Positions 30,201 through 41,418 of a DNA stretch of 64,000 bases are shown piece by piece. Position numbers and translations under genes: made by a program. Under the pieces are notes generated by a model that saw nothing but the letters and a program-made list of their open reading frames with translations, was not told the DNA's origin and did not search any database. Source of the DNA: Doryteuthis pealeii (Eukaryota > Mollusca > Cephalopoda > Myopsida > Loliginidae); NCBI GenBank assembly GCA_023376005.1, contig CM042141.1:97014827-97078826 (forward strand), in the 5' to 3' direction. The first letter of the stretch is position 1. Each line of letters opens with the position of its first letter.

Positions 30201-31117
30201 ATGGGTATCTCTGCCGACTCGACCAAAATCTATGCTGTAACATTTGCAAGAGAAAAGCTGATGAAAGAAAACCTCCAAATGATGGATTGGGCCATGCTAA
30301 AAGAGTTGGGAATCACAGCAATGGGAGAAGCCCTGTCTATCCTTAAACAAGCTAAGGAGACCTCTACCCTGACAACCTATACTAAGGCACCATCAGCCAA
30401 GTTTCCCCAACTCCACTTTGAAATGACCCCCCCCCCCAACAATTCAGAAAATTTTGAATTGATTGGGAAGTTTTTACCAGAATGACAGACATGCCAACTT
30501 CTCAAACCAACATCCAACTGTGCTGATGAATCTGTCCAAAATGCAATCATTAACACCCACCCTAAATTCTTCACCACTGACCCAGAGAGACTGCTAGAGA
30601 TGATAGAAAAATTAGTAACTCAAAGATCAAATCCCATGGTCCATCGGATCACCTTTGCATCGATGTCACAGCATGAATACGAACCTATTCAACAATACCT
30701 TGTTTGCCTTAGGGCTACAGCCATAGACTGCAACTTCTCATGTCCCCACTGTGAGCATGACCTGTCTGACATTTACATAAAAGACCAACTCATCAGAGGG
30801 ATAGCAAATGATGCACTCCTAACGGATCAAAAGCCGGGGTGCTGAAGTCCCTTGAGCAGAACATTTGTCATACTGAAGCATTTGAATCAGCACTACAGGA
30901 CCAAACTGCAATGACTGATACCTCAGACATAGCTACTGTTCGAATGTCAACATATCGCAGACAGAAGAACAGTGCAGCACAGACCAATAGGGGTAATACT
31001 TATACTAGCACTTCTGCTAACCGCAATAACAACATTGCTGAACAAATCCCTCGTCAAGTTTGCATGGGTTGTGGTAGCCACTGCCATGGCATTCTGGGAA
31101 CAAATGCCCCCGCCATT
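30201..31117 (+). pseudogene. gag remnant of the Gypsy element
   Basis: A first piece (30201-30485) has a helical SAM-like segment (MMDWAMLKELGITAMGEAL). A second (to 30845) has RATAIDCNFSCPHCEHDLSD and IKDQLIRGI. After a +1/-1 shift at about 30838 a third piece (SLEQNICHTEAFESALQDQ) leads to CMGCGSHCHG, the first, non-canonical cysteine cluster of the nucleocapsid. At least two stops and two frameshifts; not functional. Confidence 0.8.
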
Positions 31118-31119
31118 TA

Positions 31120-31725
31120 ATGTGTCCAGCATGGGGTCAAACATGCAACACATGTAGGAAACCAAACCATTTTTCAACAGTGTGCCGTACAAAGAAGGAA
31201 CGTCGCCGAGCGGTGGTAAAAAGCTTCAACGGGGATGAGGCTCCCATGAATATTCTCATATCCCACATCACATTATACCAAACAACATGCACATTCACAT
31301 CCAGAAACAATAACCAATTAACGGAAATAAATGCATCTATAATATTATTCTCACCAAATCCAGATCGCAGACGGGCTATAAACATCCTTAGTAACCATAT
31401 TACTACACTAAGGATTTTCCCAGACAGTGGTGCCACTATTCGTTTTGGAGCACCAAAACATTTACTCAACATGGGGCTCACAAAGGACAATCTTGTCCCA
31501 TCAAGAAAGATTATTTGGGCAGTGGGAAGTTTCACTCATCTGTCAGGGTTGGCTGCCTGTTGAATTTGTTGTTAGAGGAAAAACAACCAATCAAGCCCTC
31601 TACATATGTGAGAACATCCAGTGCCTTTATTTCAGCAAGGCCGGCAGCATTGATATGAGAATATTGCACAAAGATTTTCCAAACCCTTTAGCAGACAAAC
31701 AACAAAGAGTTAGGCCCCAAACCTA
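31120..31725 (+). pseudogene. Nucleocapsid zinc knuckle and protease remnant
   Basis: A canonical CX2CX4HX4C zinc knuckle (CNTCRKPNHFSTVC, 31144-31185) is followed about 80 codons later by the retropepsin active site DSGA (31423-31434). At about 31540 the frame must shift for the protein-like sequence (GWLPVEFVVRGKTTNQALYI ... YFSKAGSIDMRIL) to continue to 31725. Inactive by frameshift. Confidence 0.8.
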
Positions 31726-31739
31726 ATGAGCGAGGATCA

Positions 31740-32671
31740 ACTGCCAAGTCACCCCAAAACCCACCCTTTCCTTCAATGGAAGAAAACATTGGCAGGCTTA
31801 AGAACTGGATCCTGGAGAAGTTTGCCAAGACAGCATTTAAAAAAGATGGAGGATTCCCAGCTATGTCTGGTCCTGCTGCCCCTATCTACCTCAAAGAGGT
31901 CCCTAAAGCCAGATAACCCAATTCCTGTGCCTTTTCACTCCAAAGAACCAGTAAGACAAGCCCTTTGGAAAGACGTGGAAAGAGGTATCATAGCTCCAGT
32001 ACCTGTGGGCATGCCTACTGATTGATACAGCACAATAGTCATAACCGCCAAAAAGAATCGTAATCCATGGAGAACTGTAGATTACCAGCACCAGAATTCT
32101 CAATGTAGACAGGAGACCCACTACACTGGGTCACCATTCCAGTTGGTACTGCAAGTGCCATCTAAAACAAAGAAAACAGTCTTAGATGCTGTCGACGGGT
32201 ACCACTCAATCCCCTTTAGACAAGGAGTCCCAACCACTGACCACCTTCATAGCGGAGTGGGGGAGATTCATGTATCTCAGGATGCCTCAAGGTTATCTTG
32301 CATCTGGAGATGCTTACACTCGCAGATACGACGAGGTAATCGAAGGTATCCCACGCAAGGTGAAAATTGTAGACGACGCCCTACTATATGACTCTAGCAT
32401 CAAGGAAGCTTTTTATCACACCTTTAATTTCCTGACCCAATGTGTGAAGAATGGAATCGTGCTCAACACAGACAAATTACAGTTGTCAGGATGTGCTGCA
32501 GTTTGGAGGCCTCCAGATAACTCCTTCTGGAGTGATCCCTTCTGAATCCATGCTAGAGGTGATACTCAACTTTCCAGTCCCAAGGACAATCACAGACGCC
32601 AGATCATGGTTTGGACTCATCAACCAGGTAGCCTGGACATACTCATTAGGTCCAGTCATTCTGCCCTTTTG
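31740..32671 (+). pseudogene. Reverse transcriptase remnant
   Basis: Recognisable blocks, in changing frames: PIPVPFHSKEPVRQALWKDV, ERGIIAPVPVG, a VDYQHQNSQC-type template-binding block, LDAVDGYHSI (catalytic aspartate block), PQGYLASGDAYTRRYDEV, the VDD box at 32369-32377 (VDDALLYD, where most Gypsy RTs have YxDD), and LQITPSGVIP with TITDARSWFGLINQVAW. It needs frame changes near 31905, 32190 and 32500 and has an in-frame stop at 32026. The substituted tyrosine in the box may be family-specific. Confidence 0.85.
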
Positions 32672-32970
32672 AGACCTTGTCAAACAGGACTTTCAATTCG
32701 CTTGGAACGAAAGTCTTGAGGACGAATTTCAAGACTCCAAGTCAGTTATAGTTGACCTAGTCAAGAAAGGTGTGGCTACATTTGACAAGGACTGAGTGAT
32801 TTGCCTCGTCCCAGATTGGAGCAAATAAGGGATGGGGTTCCTACTTCTGCAGAAGCATTGCCAATGCACCATTGAAAAAGCTCCAATTTGCTGTCCTGAA
32901 GGTTGGCTCCTGAAATTTACTGGCAGCAGATATTGTACAGATGCTGAGCGCAGATATGCACCAATAGAAA
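32672..32970 (+). pseudogene. RT connection / truncated RNase H remnant
   Basis: In one frame with three internal stops (near 32671, 32793, 32827): FAWNESLEDEFQDSK, PDWSK, GMGFLLLQKHC, ICCPEGWLLKFTGSR and the RNase H block DAERRYAPIE. At that point the sequence leaves the family pattern and joins a copy of the 5' leader/LTR repeat (starts about 32970). Confidence 0.8.
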
Positions 32971-33052
32971 TACCAGCTGTCTTGGGCACTAGTTCAGTTG
33001 TGCTTAGCCAGTTGCTTTTATCGAAACCAACAGTAGACTGACTTCAATAGAG
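32970..33052 (+). repeat. Second copy of the 5' 85-bp repeat
   Basis: ACCAGCTGTCTTGGGCACTA, GTTCAGTTGTGCTTAGCC, AGTTGCT, AACCAACAGTA, GACTGACTTCAATA repeats 30069-30153 with few changes. Direct orientation, about 2.9 kb apart. Confidence 0.9.
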
Positions 33053-33159
33053 CTGAACACAAATGATCTTAGTGCCACTAGCGAAATAGAACAAAAGAAA
33101 AAGAAGGGGGGAGACATCTGTCGGTTTATAGCTTAAAGAATCCATATATGCAAATTACA

Positions 33160-33330
33160 CACTGGTGTAGGTATTCCACTCAACAGAGCTCCAGAACTGG
33201 AGTCTCACCATCAGATACAATTTAATATCATACCCAGGATACACACCTTTTAGAAGAGGGGTTACCTCTCTGCAGAAGATACTGTCATCGTATCCTAAGC
33301 CCTACTGATAAGTAGATAGTGGTAATGAAC
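33160..33330 (-). repeat. Family E fragment
   Basis: GAGCTCCAGAACTGGAGTCT, CACCATCAGATACAATTTAA, TATCATACCCAGG, GGTTACCTCTCTGCAGAAG. It directly follows the presumed 3' LTR start, which is therefore truncated. Confidence 0.6.
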
Positions 33331-34003
33331 TTTACAGCTATGTAAGAAGCAAATGTATTTTATATTTAAATTGCTTAAAAACTAATGTAATTATCATTCT
33401 GTGAATATTTGATTACTTTCATTACAACTGTTTATTTAACACTAAACAATTTGACTAAATCATTAAAAGTGAAGGCGCAGTTGATCACAGTACAATAATC
33501 AGATATTTCAAGAAATTTTGCTCAGCTTGAAAGAACTTTGATAATCAAGAAAAGTTAGGTAGGACTAAAACCATGGATTCTGATGCTGTTCTTCAAGATA
33601 TAGAGGCAGACACAGTCCAGTGTAGTTTGTCATCATCTTCACTACCTCGGCATCTAGAGTAACCAAAATATTGCAAAACTTTTGACTCGGCCTAGTATTT
33701 CTGAATACTCTTATAAAATTATAATCCTTTTTTTTTTAATACTTTCTATAAATTATGATTAATATAAAAATATAAACAAATCTTACCAGAAAACTGCATA
33801 TGATTTTCAGAAAATTCCATGAATAAGTCAAAGTATCACTTACCTAAAAGAAAAAGAAAACATCATTAATATTCTGAATATGAATTAAACATAGACAAGG
33901 ATTTTTATACACAAGGTATTACTATAATGAAGTACTTGAATGTATTCAAACAGTATCTTCAAAAGTAAATCACAAATATCAAACCAGAACTGCAATAACA
34001 ACA
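33331..34003. other. AT-rich non-coding stretch
   Basis: No repeat family or gene signature recognised. T-run near 33729. Confidence 0.45.
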
Positions 34004-34008
34004 TTGAG

Positions 34009-34055
<47 letters not shown>

Positions 34056-34420
34056 AGAGAAAAAAAAAAGAGAAGAAAAAAAAAAGAGAGAGAAAAAAAG
34101 AGAAAAAAAAAAAAGAGAAAAGAAAAAAAAAAGAGAGAGAAAAAAAAAAAGAGAGAGAAAAAAAAAGAGAGAGAAAAAAAAAAAGAGAGAAAAAAAAAGA
34201 GAGAAAAAAAAAGAGAGAAGAAAAAAGAGAGAGAAAAAAAGAGAGAGAGAAAAAAAGAGAGAGAAAAAAAGAGAGAGAAAAAGAGAGAAAAAAAAGAGAG
34301 AAGAAAAAGAGAGAAAAAAAAAGAGAGAGAGAAAGAGAGAGAGAAAAGAGAGAGAGAAAAAGAGAGAGAGAGAAAAAGAGAGAGAGAAAGAGAGAGAGAG
34401 AAGAGAGAGAGAGAAAGAGA

Positions 34421-34467
<47 letters not shown>

Positions 34468-34501
34468 AGAGAGAGAGAGAAAAAGAGAGAGAGAAAAAGA
34501 G

Positions 34502-34591
<90 letters not shown>

Positions 34592-34642
34592 GAGAAGAAG
34601 AGAAAGAGAAAGAGAAAGAGAAAGAGAAAGAGAAAGAGAACA
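34004..34642. repeat. Giant polypurine tract (A)n/(GA)n/(GAAA)n
   Basis: About 640 nt in which the plus strand is almost entirely A and G. It grades from poly(A) through AAAAGAGAG mixtures to (GA)n and then GAAAGA hexamers. It can form triplex (H-DNA). The long K/R/E and F/S/L ORFs over it (230-282 codons) are composition artefacts. Confidence 0.95.
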
Positions 34643-35011
34643 AATTTTTACTATAAAAACAACTACTTTTCAACATTTTTATATCAACTACTCTAATAAT
34701 AAATATGAATCTCCATGTGTCACATTTTTTCAACTTTTCTACTCCAAGAGGCCATAGCCCAACATATCAAACCATTTTCGAATCAGACCAAAATTGTGAG
34801 CAACATTAGAAAACATTCTGTACCAAATCCGACCTGCAATCTTAAAATCTGATTTTTTATGTGATTTTATGTGACAAAATGTTTTGTATGATAATTCTTA
34901 TTGCTTCTTTCTTTCTAATTAATGGGAGCAAATTCAAACATTCCAGATTGAATAAAATATCAAAAATAATTTATTTGGAAAATATTATTCAAGTTTAATG
35001 AAATTTGATGT

Positions 35012-35125
35012 ATACTCAATGTATGAAGTGTCATTGTTGTGCCAAAAGCCCAATCAAAAGCTCTCTGTAGGAGTTAGCTTAATTGCCACCTGATACAGAG
35101 GCTTTTAAGCTAGTATAAAATATAT
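35012..35125 (+). repeat. Short repeat H, copy 1
   Basis: TGAAGTGTCATTGTTG, TAGCTTAATTGCCACCTGAT, GCTTTTAAGCTAGTATAAAA. A diverged second copy is at 61505-61615. It ends in a TATA-like TAGTATAAAA. Confidence 0.6.
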
Positions 35126-35164
35126 CTTCTAACAATATTCTAAATAAACCAATTTTATAGCTGT

Positions 35165-35257
35165 CTTTAGGTTGGTTGGTTGGATCTTATAGCATACAAA
35201 CACTGGAGTTATTTTATGCTGAAGACATTTCGGTTTTATTCATTCTTGTTAGGTATT

Positions 35258-35290
<33 letters not shown>

Positions 35291-35880
35291 AAAAAGATTT
35301 TTAGGAAACATTTTTAAAAACTCATTTTTCAATCTATTCAACCCATAGATGGGACCACCATAATGGGTGATATCTACGGGTACTACCACTCGGGGTCAGG
35401 GTGAACCTAGAAGTAATGGCAATGAAGAGGTTCTCCACACTCCTCAGGTCTAGAAATGAAACCTCACCACTAGATGCAGTTTAACATCATACCCAGGACA
35501 ATAAGACCCTCAGCCACCACCTTCTAGCACGTATGATAAAAAGAGTTGGGGGCTTGTTATAATAGCAATACAGTTGGGACATTCATATAGGTGCTAGGGC
35601 TTGACATCACCAGCCAACTGATCAAAAGGGGCATTTTCAATCACCTGTCTCACCCCAAGGCCCAAAGTGGATTGTTGCAGGTCATGGACAGCTCAGACAT
35701 TAGGATTCTGTCCTTAAGCATCATGGGTTGCCACTCCAGGCAAACAGGTAGACTCATTGAGGGTGGGGTGGAGTCTTACGCCTCTGCAGAGGTGCAGTTG
35801 GCATATCCAACAGGGCATTTTTTTTTTGTTACAAGACCAAAAGTATGGGTGACCTTTGTGAGACTTGAACCTTGATTTTC
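35165..35880 (-). repeat. Family E, longest copy
   Basis: T1 variant (TTATAGCATACAAACACTGG), a GTTTTATTCATTCTTGTTAG spacer, ~32 A, then the full E body (GGTACTACCACTCGGGGTCA, CAGCCACCACCTTCTAGCAC, TAGGTGCTAGGGCTTGACAT, TGGACAGCTCAGACATTAGG) to the most distal head-side block (TCTTACGCCTCTGCAGAGG, GTGACCTTTGTGAGACTTGA). About 700 bp. No protein; the frame 35591-35875 is a shadow. Confidence 0.75.
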
Positions 35881-36060
35881 TTAAAGCAACAATTGGAATA
35901 TACAAAAGTAACTTTCACATAATACATGTGAAATAGAATGGTATGATATATTGGGCTATGGCCTCAAGAAGTAAATTTAAGAATATGACACCAACATTCA
36001 CATTTGAAAGAAAGAAGTTATAAAAATTATCATACAAAAGAATTTGTCATAAAATCATAA

Positions 36061-36410
36061 AAAGATATTTTTACTTTTTACAAATATTTTCCCAATTATT
36101 TTTTTTTTTTTGAAGAAACAATGAAAGAAAGAGAAAGAAAATAAAAGAAAATAATCAAAAACAAAAAACGAGAAGACAAAAGCTGATAATCATTGAAAAC
36201 TAATTGTCTGCCAATTTTGAGCATTTTGATTCAGCTTTAAAATAAACAAAAAAAAATATTTATTTTCGTCATTATGACTAGCTGTTAATTTATGAAAGTA
36301 GACATTTTTTTTAGATCAGAACACAAGCAAATTAATTTCTTTATTTCCATATCAAAACAAGCAACAATTAATTCTATCTAAAGAAAAAAAATTTTTTTTT
36401 TTTAAATTAG

Positions 36411-36444
<34 letters not shown>

Positions 36445-36730
36445 AAACTGGTTATAAGAAAATCCAATAAGCTAACAATTTATTGTCGTCATAATGACAT
36501 CTGCTACTTACAGTGATAAGAATTCAATTTCTTTTAAAACATTAAATCATTTTTACTGAGCAGACTTAAAATGTTAACAAAAGTTGTAATGGAAGAAGGC
36601 GAGTTTTATATATTACTTTGGACTTGTCGGGAAATTTATGACAATACAAGAAAAAAAGGTGACCCATTTGATCACCTTTTGAGCTCTGGGCAGATAATTG
36701 TTCAGGAAGAAAGTTTACAAAACGATTTGA
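36061..36730. other. AT-rich stretch with A-run
   Basis: An A-run of about 30 at 36411-36442. The frame 36571-36753 is short and unrecognised. No other feature. Confidence 0.45.
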
Positions 36731-37317
36731 GAAAGAGAGAGAGATATATATAGAGATAGATAGAGATATATAGAGATAGAGATATATAGAGATAGAGATA
36801 GAAAGAGATAGAGATATAGAGAGAGATATAGAGATATAGAGAGAGATATAGAGATATATAGAGAGATATAGAGATATATAGAGATAGATAGAGATAGATA
36901 GAGAGAGATAGATAGAGATAGATATAGAGAGATATAGAGAGATATAGAGAGATATAGAGAGATAGATAGATAGAGATAGAGATATAGAGATAGATAGAGA
37001 GATAGAGAGATAGATAGAGAGATAGAGAGATAGAGAGATAGAGAGATATAGAGATAGAGAGATAGAGAGATATAGAGATAGAGAGATAGAGAGATATAGA
37101 GATAGAGAGATAGAGAGATAGAGAGATATAGAGATATAGAGATATAGAGAGATAGAGAGATATAGAGAGATATAGAGAGATATAGAGAGATATAGAGATA
37201 TAGAGAGATATAGAGAGATATAGAGAGATATAGAGATATAGAGAGATAGAGAGAGATAGAGAGATATAGAAAGAGAAAGAGAGAGAGAGAGAAAGAGAGA
37301 GAAAGAAAGAGAGAGAG

Positions 37318-37359
<42 letters not shown>
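36731..37359. repeat. (GATA)/(GAGATA) low-complexity array
   Basis: About 630 nt made of AGAGATA, TATAGAGA and GATAGATA words, ending in (GA)n/(GAAA). No fixed higher-order period. The 266-codon I/S/L-rich minus ORF is an artefact. Confidence 0.95.
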
Positions 37360-37360
<1 letters not shown>

Positions 37361-37603
37361 ATGCAAATCTTAAAATGATTTTAATGAAGTCAAAAACTGA
37401 CCTATCTTATATATAAGCCAGCCATTGGCTGCTGAAAATTAACATACAAATAAGTTCATCTACCACTCACACTCTCCAATCTCTCTCTTTACTATCACAG
37501 AGAAAACTAACATATATAAAGATTAGTTAATCAAGATATATGTAAAGAGAGGAGGAAAGTGACAGGCAGAATGTGAAGTAAGAGATAGGTGAGTTAGTAA
37601 AGA

Positions 37604-37800
37604 CAACAGATGGTGGTTGGTTGGTTTACAGCATATCAACCCATTTTGGGTCATTTAGTGCCAAATCAAGTCATTTTGATATTTGGTTTACTTACAGTAC
37701 CTGCTATTGCTTAAATGGTCACGCATCTAAGTATTGAACAGGCTCAATGTTTCTTAACTTCAGTGATCTAGCTTTCAATGTGACTTGACTAAGCAACAGA
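37604..37800 (-). repeat. Family F 5S-derived SINE
   Basis: T1 (TTTACAGCATATCAACCC, GGGTCATTTAGTGCC), then the 5S-like head 37690-37790 with TTACAGTACCTGCTATTGC, TGAACAGGC, TTCTTAACTTCAGTGATC. A ~12-nt deletion removes the GAACCAG block. ACAACAGAT before and GCAACAGAT after it may be a decayed target-site duplication. Confidence 0.75.
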
Positions 37801-37961
37801 TACTGGAAAGCAGAGAGCAATTTAACAAAATCAGATCAACAAAAAAAAAAAAAAAAAAAAAATCTAGAATTTTTGAAAAGAAACATCTTCATTTTGTTTT
37901 GCAATGACAATGTTGTCCTTAGGCAGAAAGGGGGAAGAAGAAAAAAATCAATTGATTAAAC

Positions 37962-38225
37962 AAAATTATCTACACTGAAATTACAAGGCATCTATTCAAA
38001 AATAGTGCCAAATACAGCTTAGTAAAGACAACAGATACTGGTTGGTTGGTTGTTTTGTTTTATGGCATATCAACCCTTTTTGGGTTATTTAATGCCTAAT
38101 CAAGTCATTTTGATATTCAGTTTACTTACAGTACCTGCTGTTGCTTAAATGGTCACCCATCTAACTGATTAAACAAAAGAAATTATCTACACTGAAATTA
38201 TAAGGCATCTGTACAAAAAATATTC
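37962..38225 (-). repeat. Family F partial SINE in a short duplication
   Basis: T1 and the first ~40 nt of 5S-like head (38126-38164) lie between two copies of AATTATCTACACTGAAATTA (37966 and 38176), each followed by AAGGCATCT. The F copy appears inserted with the duplication or at its edge. Confidence 0.6.
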
Positions 38226-38274
38226 AAAAACTAAAAGAAGAAGAAAAAAAAAAAAAAACCAAAAACCAAAAAGT

Positions 38275-38280
<6 letters not shown>

Positions 38281-38364
<84 letters not shown>
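38281..38364. repeat. (GA)n microsatellite
   Basis: 42 GA units without interruption. Confidence 0.95.
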
Positions 38365-38369
<5 letters not shown>

Positions 38370-39290
38370 AATCCCACCAAAAATGCAATTCATCTAGCAA
38401 CTTTTCTTCATTTCTTTATTTCTTTTTTAATCTCTAACAATTTAGATAAATATTTTCCCATAGAACATTATTTGAAAGCGTGCCACAACTGTCATTTGGC
38501 ATCTTTAAGCTTAACATTGTAATCCAAATCATTTTCTTTTTAGCTTTGTTCTGTACAGATCGACTTCAAACATCTTTCTTATCCTAAATACTGCATTACT
38601 CAAAACATGTAAATTGAAAACCTACAAGAAAGAAAGAAAAAAAAACAAAACCAAAACCAAACAAAACAAAAAGTGCGGTACTCGTTTGTTCTTTTCTTAA
38701 TTCTTTTGGGTTTTTTTTCTGCTCCAGGATTTAAAATTTTGAAAATCATTCCCATGTTTTGCTATAGAGAAGATTATTCTTTAAACTTTCTTTGTACCGA
38801 ATATTCTAAACCTAGATCACGAGGATGGGTGAAGGGGGGGGAAGTCATAGCATAAGGTTCTTTTTAAACAAAGACTCTTTAAGGAAGATGATAATAATAG
38901 TGTTCCTCCAAGTGAAGGTGTTGTTTCTTTAACGACTGGTTGGAGAAAAGCGAGTAATCTTCAGGTTTTTTCAAGTTACCTTTTGAGATGCTTTGATGGT
39001 TAGAGATTTTCGGTCAGAGATGAAGAAAAAAAATTTCCATCTGTTTCAGACTCATTCAAGGCCAAGAAAATCTTTCTGCATATTTGTAAAATTTATGAGA
39101 GAGTTCATAGTGATTCATAAATAAATAAAATTCAATTCAGTGTAAACTAGAAAAGCCATGAAACTGTGGGGGGGTTCTCATTGCAACTTCAATCTATAAT
39201 TATAGTGTTACATACGGCAGTGTGAGGGTATGGCAGTAAAATGTTACATGTAACATATGGGTTGGGGTAATATTTTTGATCACGCTTATC
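38370..39290. other. Non-coding stretch
   Basis: No family or gene recognised. A G-run occurs at 39170-39176. Confidence 0.45.
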
Positions 39291-39291
39291 T

Positions 39292-39431
<140 letters not shown>

Positions 39432-39523
39432 TGGATGTAGTAGGCCCTTACCAATTTAATAAAATGTTAATTTTCTTCTAAGCCAAAAATAAAGTCTAAA
39501 GATTGCAGAGTGGCCGATTGTCA

Positions 39524-39590
39524 TTATCTGTTAAACTCCAGTAAAAAATTGACCTTGTGTTACATCTTGCTCATGCGAAGGGGTTGGTAC
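39524..39590 (+). repeat. Family A 3' end
   Basis: CTGTTAAACTCCAG, AATTGACCTTGTGTTACATC, GGTTGGTACA: the last ~65 nt of family A (T2). It runs into (TG)n(TA)n. Confidence 0.65.
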
Positions 39591-39591
39591 A

Positions 39592-39593
39592 CA

Positions 39594-39634
<41 letters not shown>
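39592..39634. repeat. (TG)n(TA)n microsatellite
   Basis: Compound dinucleotide tract lying between an A tail and an M element. Confidence 0.9.
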
Positions 39635-39640
39635 CACACA

Positions 39641-39932
39641 CAGATGCTGATAGGTACACGTCCTGCGTCCATGATGCACAAAAATCTAAAAGGACGCATT
39701 AAAATCTTCTTTTTTCTTCTCTCACCATTTCAAGCTAACTGTAAATACATTTTGATAGTTTCTTAGAAATGAATTACACAGGATAGGTTACAAGGTAGAT
39801 CGCAAATCATAAATAAAAACCCTACAATCTATTAAGAAACTTTAGTTGGGATCCATAAATTTTCCCTCGACTCATTCAAAGCCAATATATACATCCCAGG
39901 ATGCACTAAATCAAAAAGCCATCAGCATTACT
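39641..39932 (+). mobile_element. Family M MITE, near full length
   Basis: CAGATGCTGATAGGTACACG ... AAAGCCATCAGCATTACT. Family blocks AAAAGGACGCATTAAAAT, CAAGCTAACTGTAAATACAT and ATCCCAGGATGCACTAAAT are present. Both flanks are dinucleotide repeats. Confidence 0.85.
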
Positions 39933-41418
39933 ATGTGTGTGTGTGTGTGTGTATACAAGTATTACGTATTAGACTGCTATATATTCATATTCTTGGTTAC
40001 AGAGTTTTATTCATAATACAATGTAATAGATATATATAGAGAAGGCAGAGTTAAAATCATGTAAGCCATAGGGGTTATAGGTTTAAACATATCTTTTGTT
40101 GATTCATTCCTGACTATACTAAAATTCCTGTAATGCATGAGGAAGAAAGAAAAAAAAAGACAAAAAGTTTTAAAGGGAAAAAAAAAACAACAACTTGTGA
40201 TCAGAATTCTGTATCTTAACCAACCGGCTGTCGTCACTCAATCGTGTTTGTGTATGTCAAAGTTGATGACACTAGTAACAGAACACACCCAGCAGACGTG
40301 ATAAAATATGCAATTCTGTCTTTCTCATTGGATTTCATGTTCTGACAACAAGAAAAAAAAAAGACAGTATTATCCAAGGGGGTGAAAAGGGACACAGGAA
40401 ACTGTCTTTCTCCATTGCACCTTGGGGTTTGGATGTTTACTTGGTGAACTTTGCAGAGGAAGATCCATGAGTCTATTTCCAATGATCATTCATTTCCATT
40501 TTGTTTTCTTGAAGTAGAAATAAGATATCTCTGGATTCTAAATTATAATCAGACTTATTTTCTAGGATTGACAAAAAAGATATAGTCAATACCAATTGTT
40601 ATGTGTATTGTTACTTTGACGTTAAAAATATTTTTTGTCAATTAGAGAAAAAGATTATTTAGTTTACCATACATAGGAACTGAAGTTTTGGTTTGGTAGG
40701 TTGGTGTTTAACAGCACATCAATCTTTGTGGGTTATTTAATACCAAATCTTGTTGGGTTTTCTTTTTTATATATACTAGCAAATATATGCACCCTCCAGG
40801 TGCAAGTATTTAAGTTTTAATGTAATAAAATATCGTATTAAATTAGAAAGGCTAATGAAACTAAATAAGAATGCAGATAAAAATATTTGAAACAGAGAGA
40901 GTATAATCAAAAAAATAGAACAACTGAAACTTACTCTTCCATCACTCTCGTCATTCATTGTTATTTTTTCTAATTTAACTATTTAGTTAAAAGAGGAAGT
41001 AAAGAATAAAATGACAGTTATTTTTTCTTGTTAATGGATTTCATTTAAGATTCATTGAAGAGATTTTTGCTTATATTCATTAAAATAGAACCAAACAATT
41101 AAAAATCAATAATACTAAGCACATATTTATTAAAATCACATTTTTAATATCAATATGCAAATTAGCCTTCCCATTCACACTCTAAACCACTATTTTATTG
41201 TATATATAAATATAATTGCATGTTGTTAGTATGTATACATAGTTAACAGTATTAATAATGTAAAACAATTTTATTAATAATTGAGGTTTAGATAAAAATA
41301 AAATCATGGAGAATGTGATGTCAATAACTAAGAGAATTGTGACTTGAGTAGGAATATAGTTTCGGTTACAGACAGAAAAACACACAATCTCCATTATAAT
41401 AAGATATATATATGATTT
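39933..41418. other. Non-coding stretch with one T1 fragment
   Basis: Mostly unique-looking AT-rich DNA. A T1 tail (GGTGTTTAACAGCACATCAA, GTGGGTTATTTAATACC) lies at 40690-40752. A-runs lie near 40180 and 40350. No gene. Confidence 0.45.

Larger units (their letters stand above)
29838..33135 (+). mobile_element. Decayed Ty3/Gypsy-type LTR retrotransposon
   Basis: Order: presumed partial 5' LTR (29838 to about 30150), a primer-binding-site-like TGGCGCTGTGAACAG at 30154, gag with nucleocapsid zinc knuckle, aspartic protease, reverse transcriptase, the start of RNase H, then a polypurine tract (AAGAAAAAGAAGGGGGGAGA, 33096-33115) and a TGTCGG LTR start at 33119. Integrase and the rest of RNase H are missing. 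Multiple frameshifts and stops exist. The gene order (protease-RT-RNase H) and protein words fit Ty3/Gypsy elements. Confidence 0.82.
34737..36060. repeat. Region bounded by inverted, permuted segments
   Basis: GAGGCCATAGCCCAACATAT (34748) and the block TGTATGATAATTCTTA (34887-34902) are matched inverted at ATATTGGGCTATGGCCTC (35950) and ATTATCATACAAAAG (36027). The order is swapped, as if the ends were cut from a tandem or circular unit. The long E copy 35165-35880 lies inside. Confidence 0.5.

Noticed and set aside
30947..32121. Minus-strand ORFs opposite the Gypsy element (30947, 31137, 31903)
   Set aside because: Antisense shadows; all retroelement signatures are on the plus strand.
33885..34733. 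230-282-codon ORFs rich in K/R/E (plus) or F/S/L (minus)
   Set aside because: They read the polypurine tract, which contains almost no stop-forming words; composition artefact.
35591..35905. Small ORFs on both strands
   Set aside because: They lie inside the longest family E copy and are not conserved as frames in other E copies.
36566..37366. 266-codon minus ORF rich in S/I/L/Y
   Set aside because: It reads the GATA/GAGATA array; no independent protein signature.
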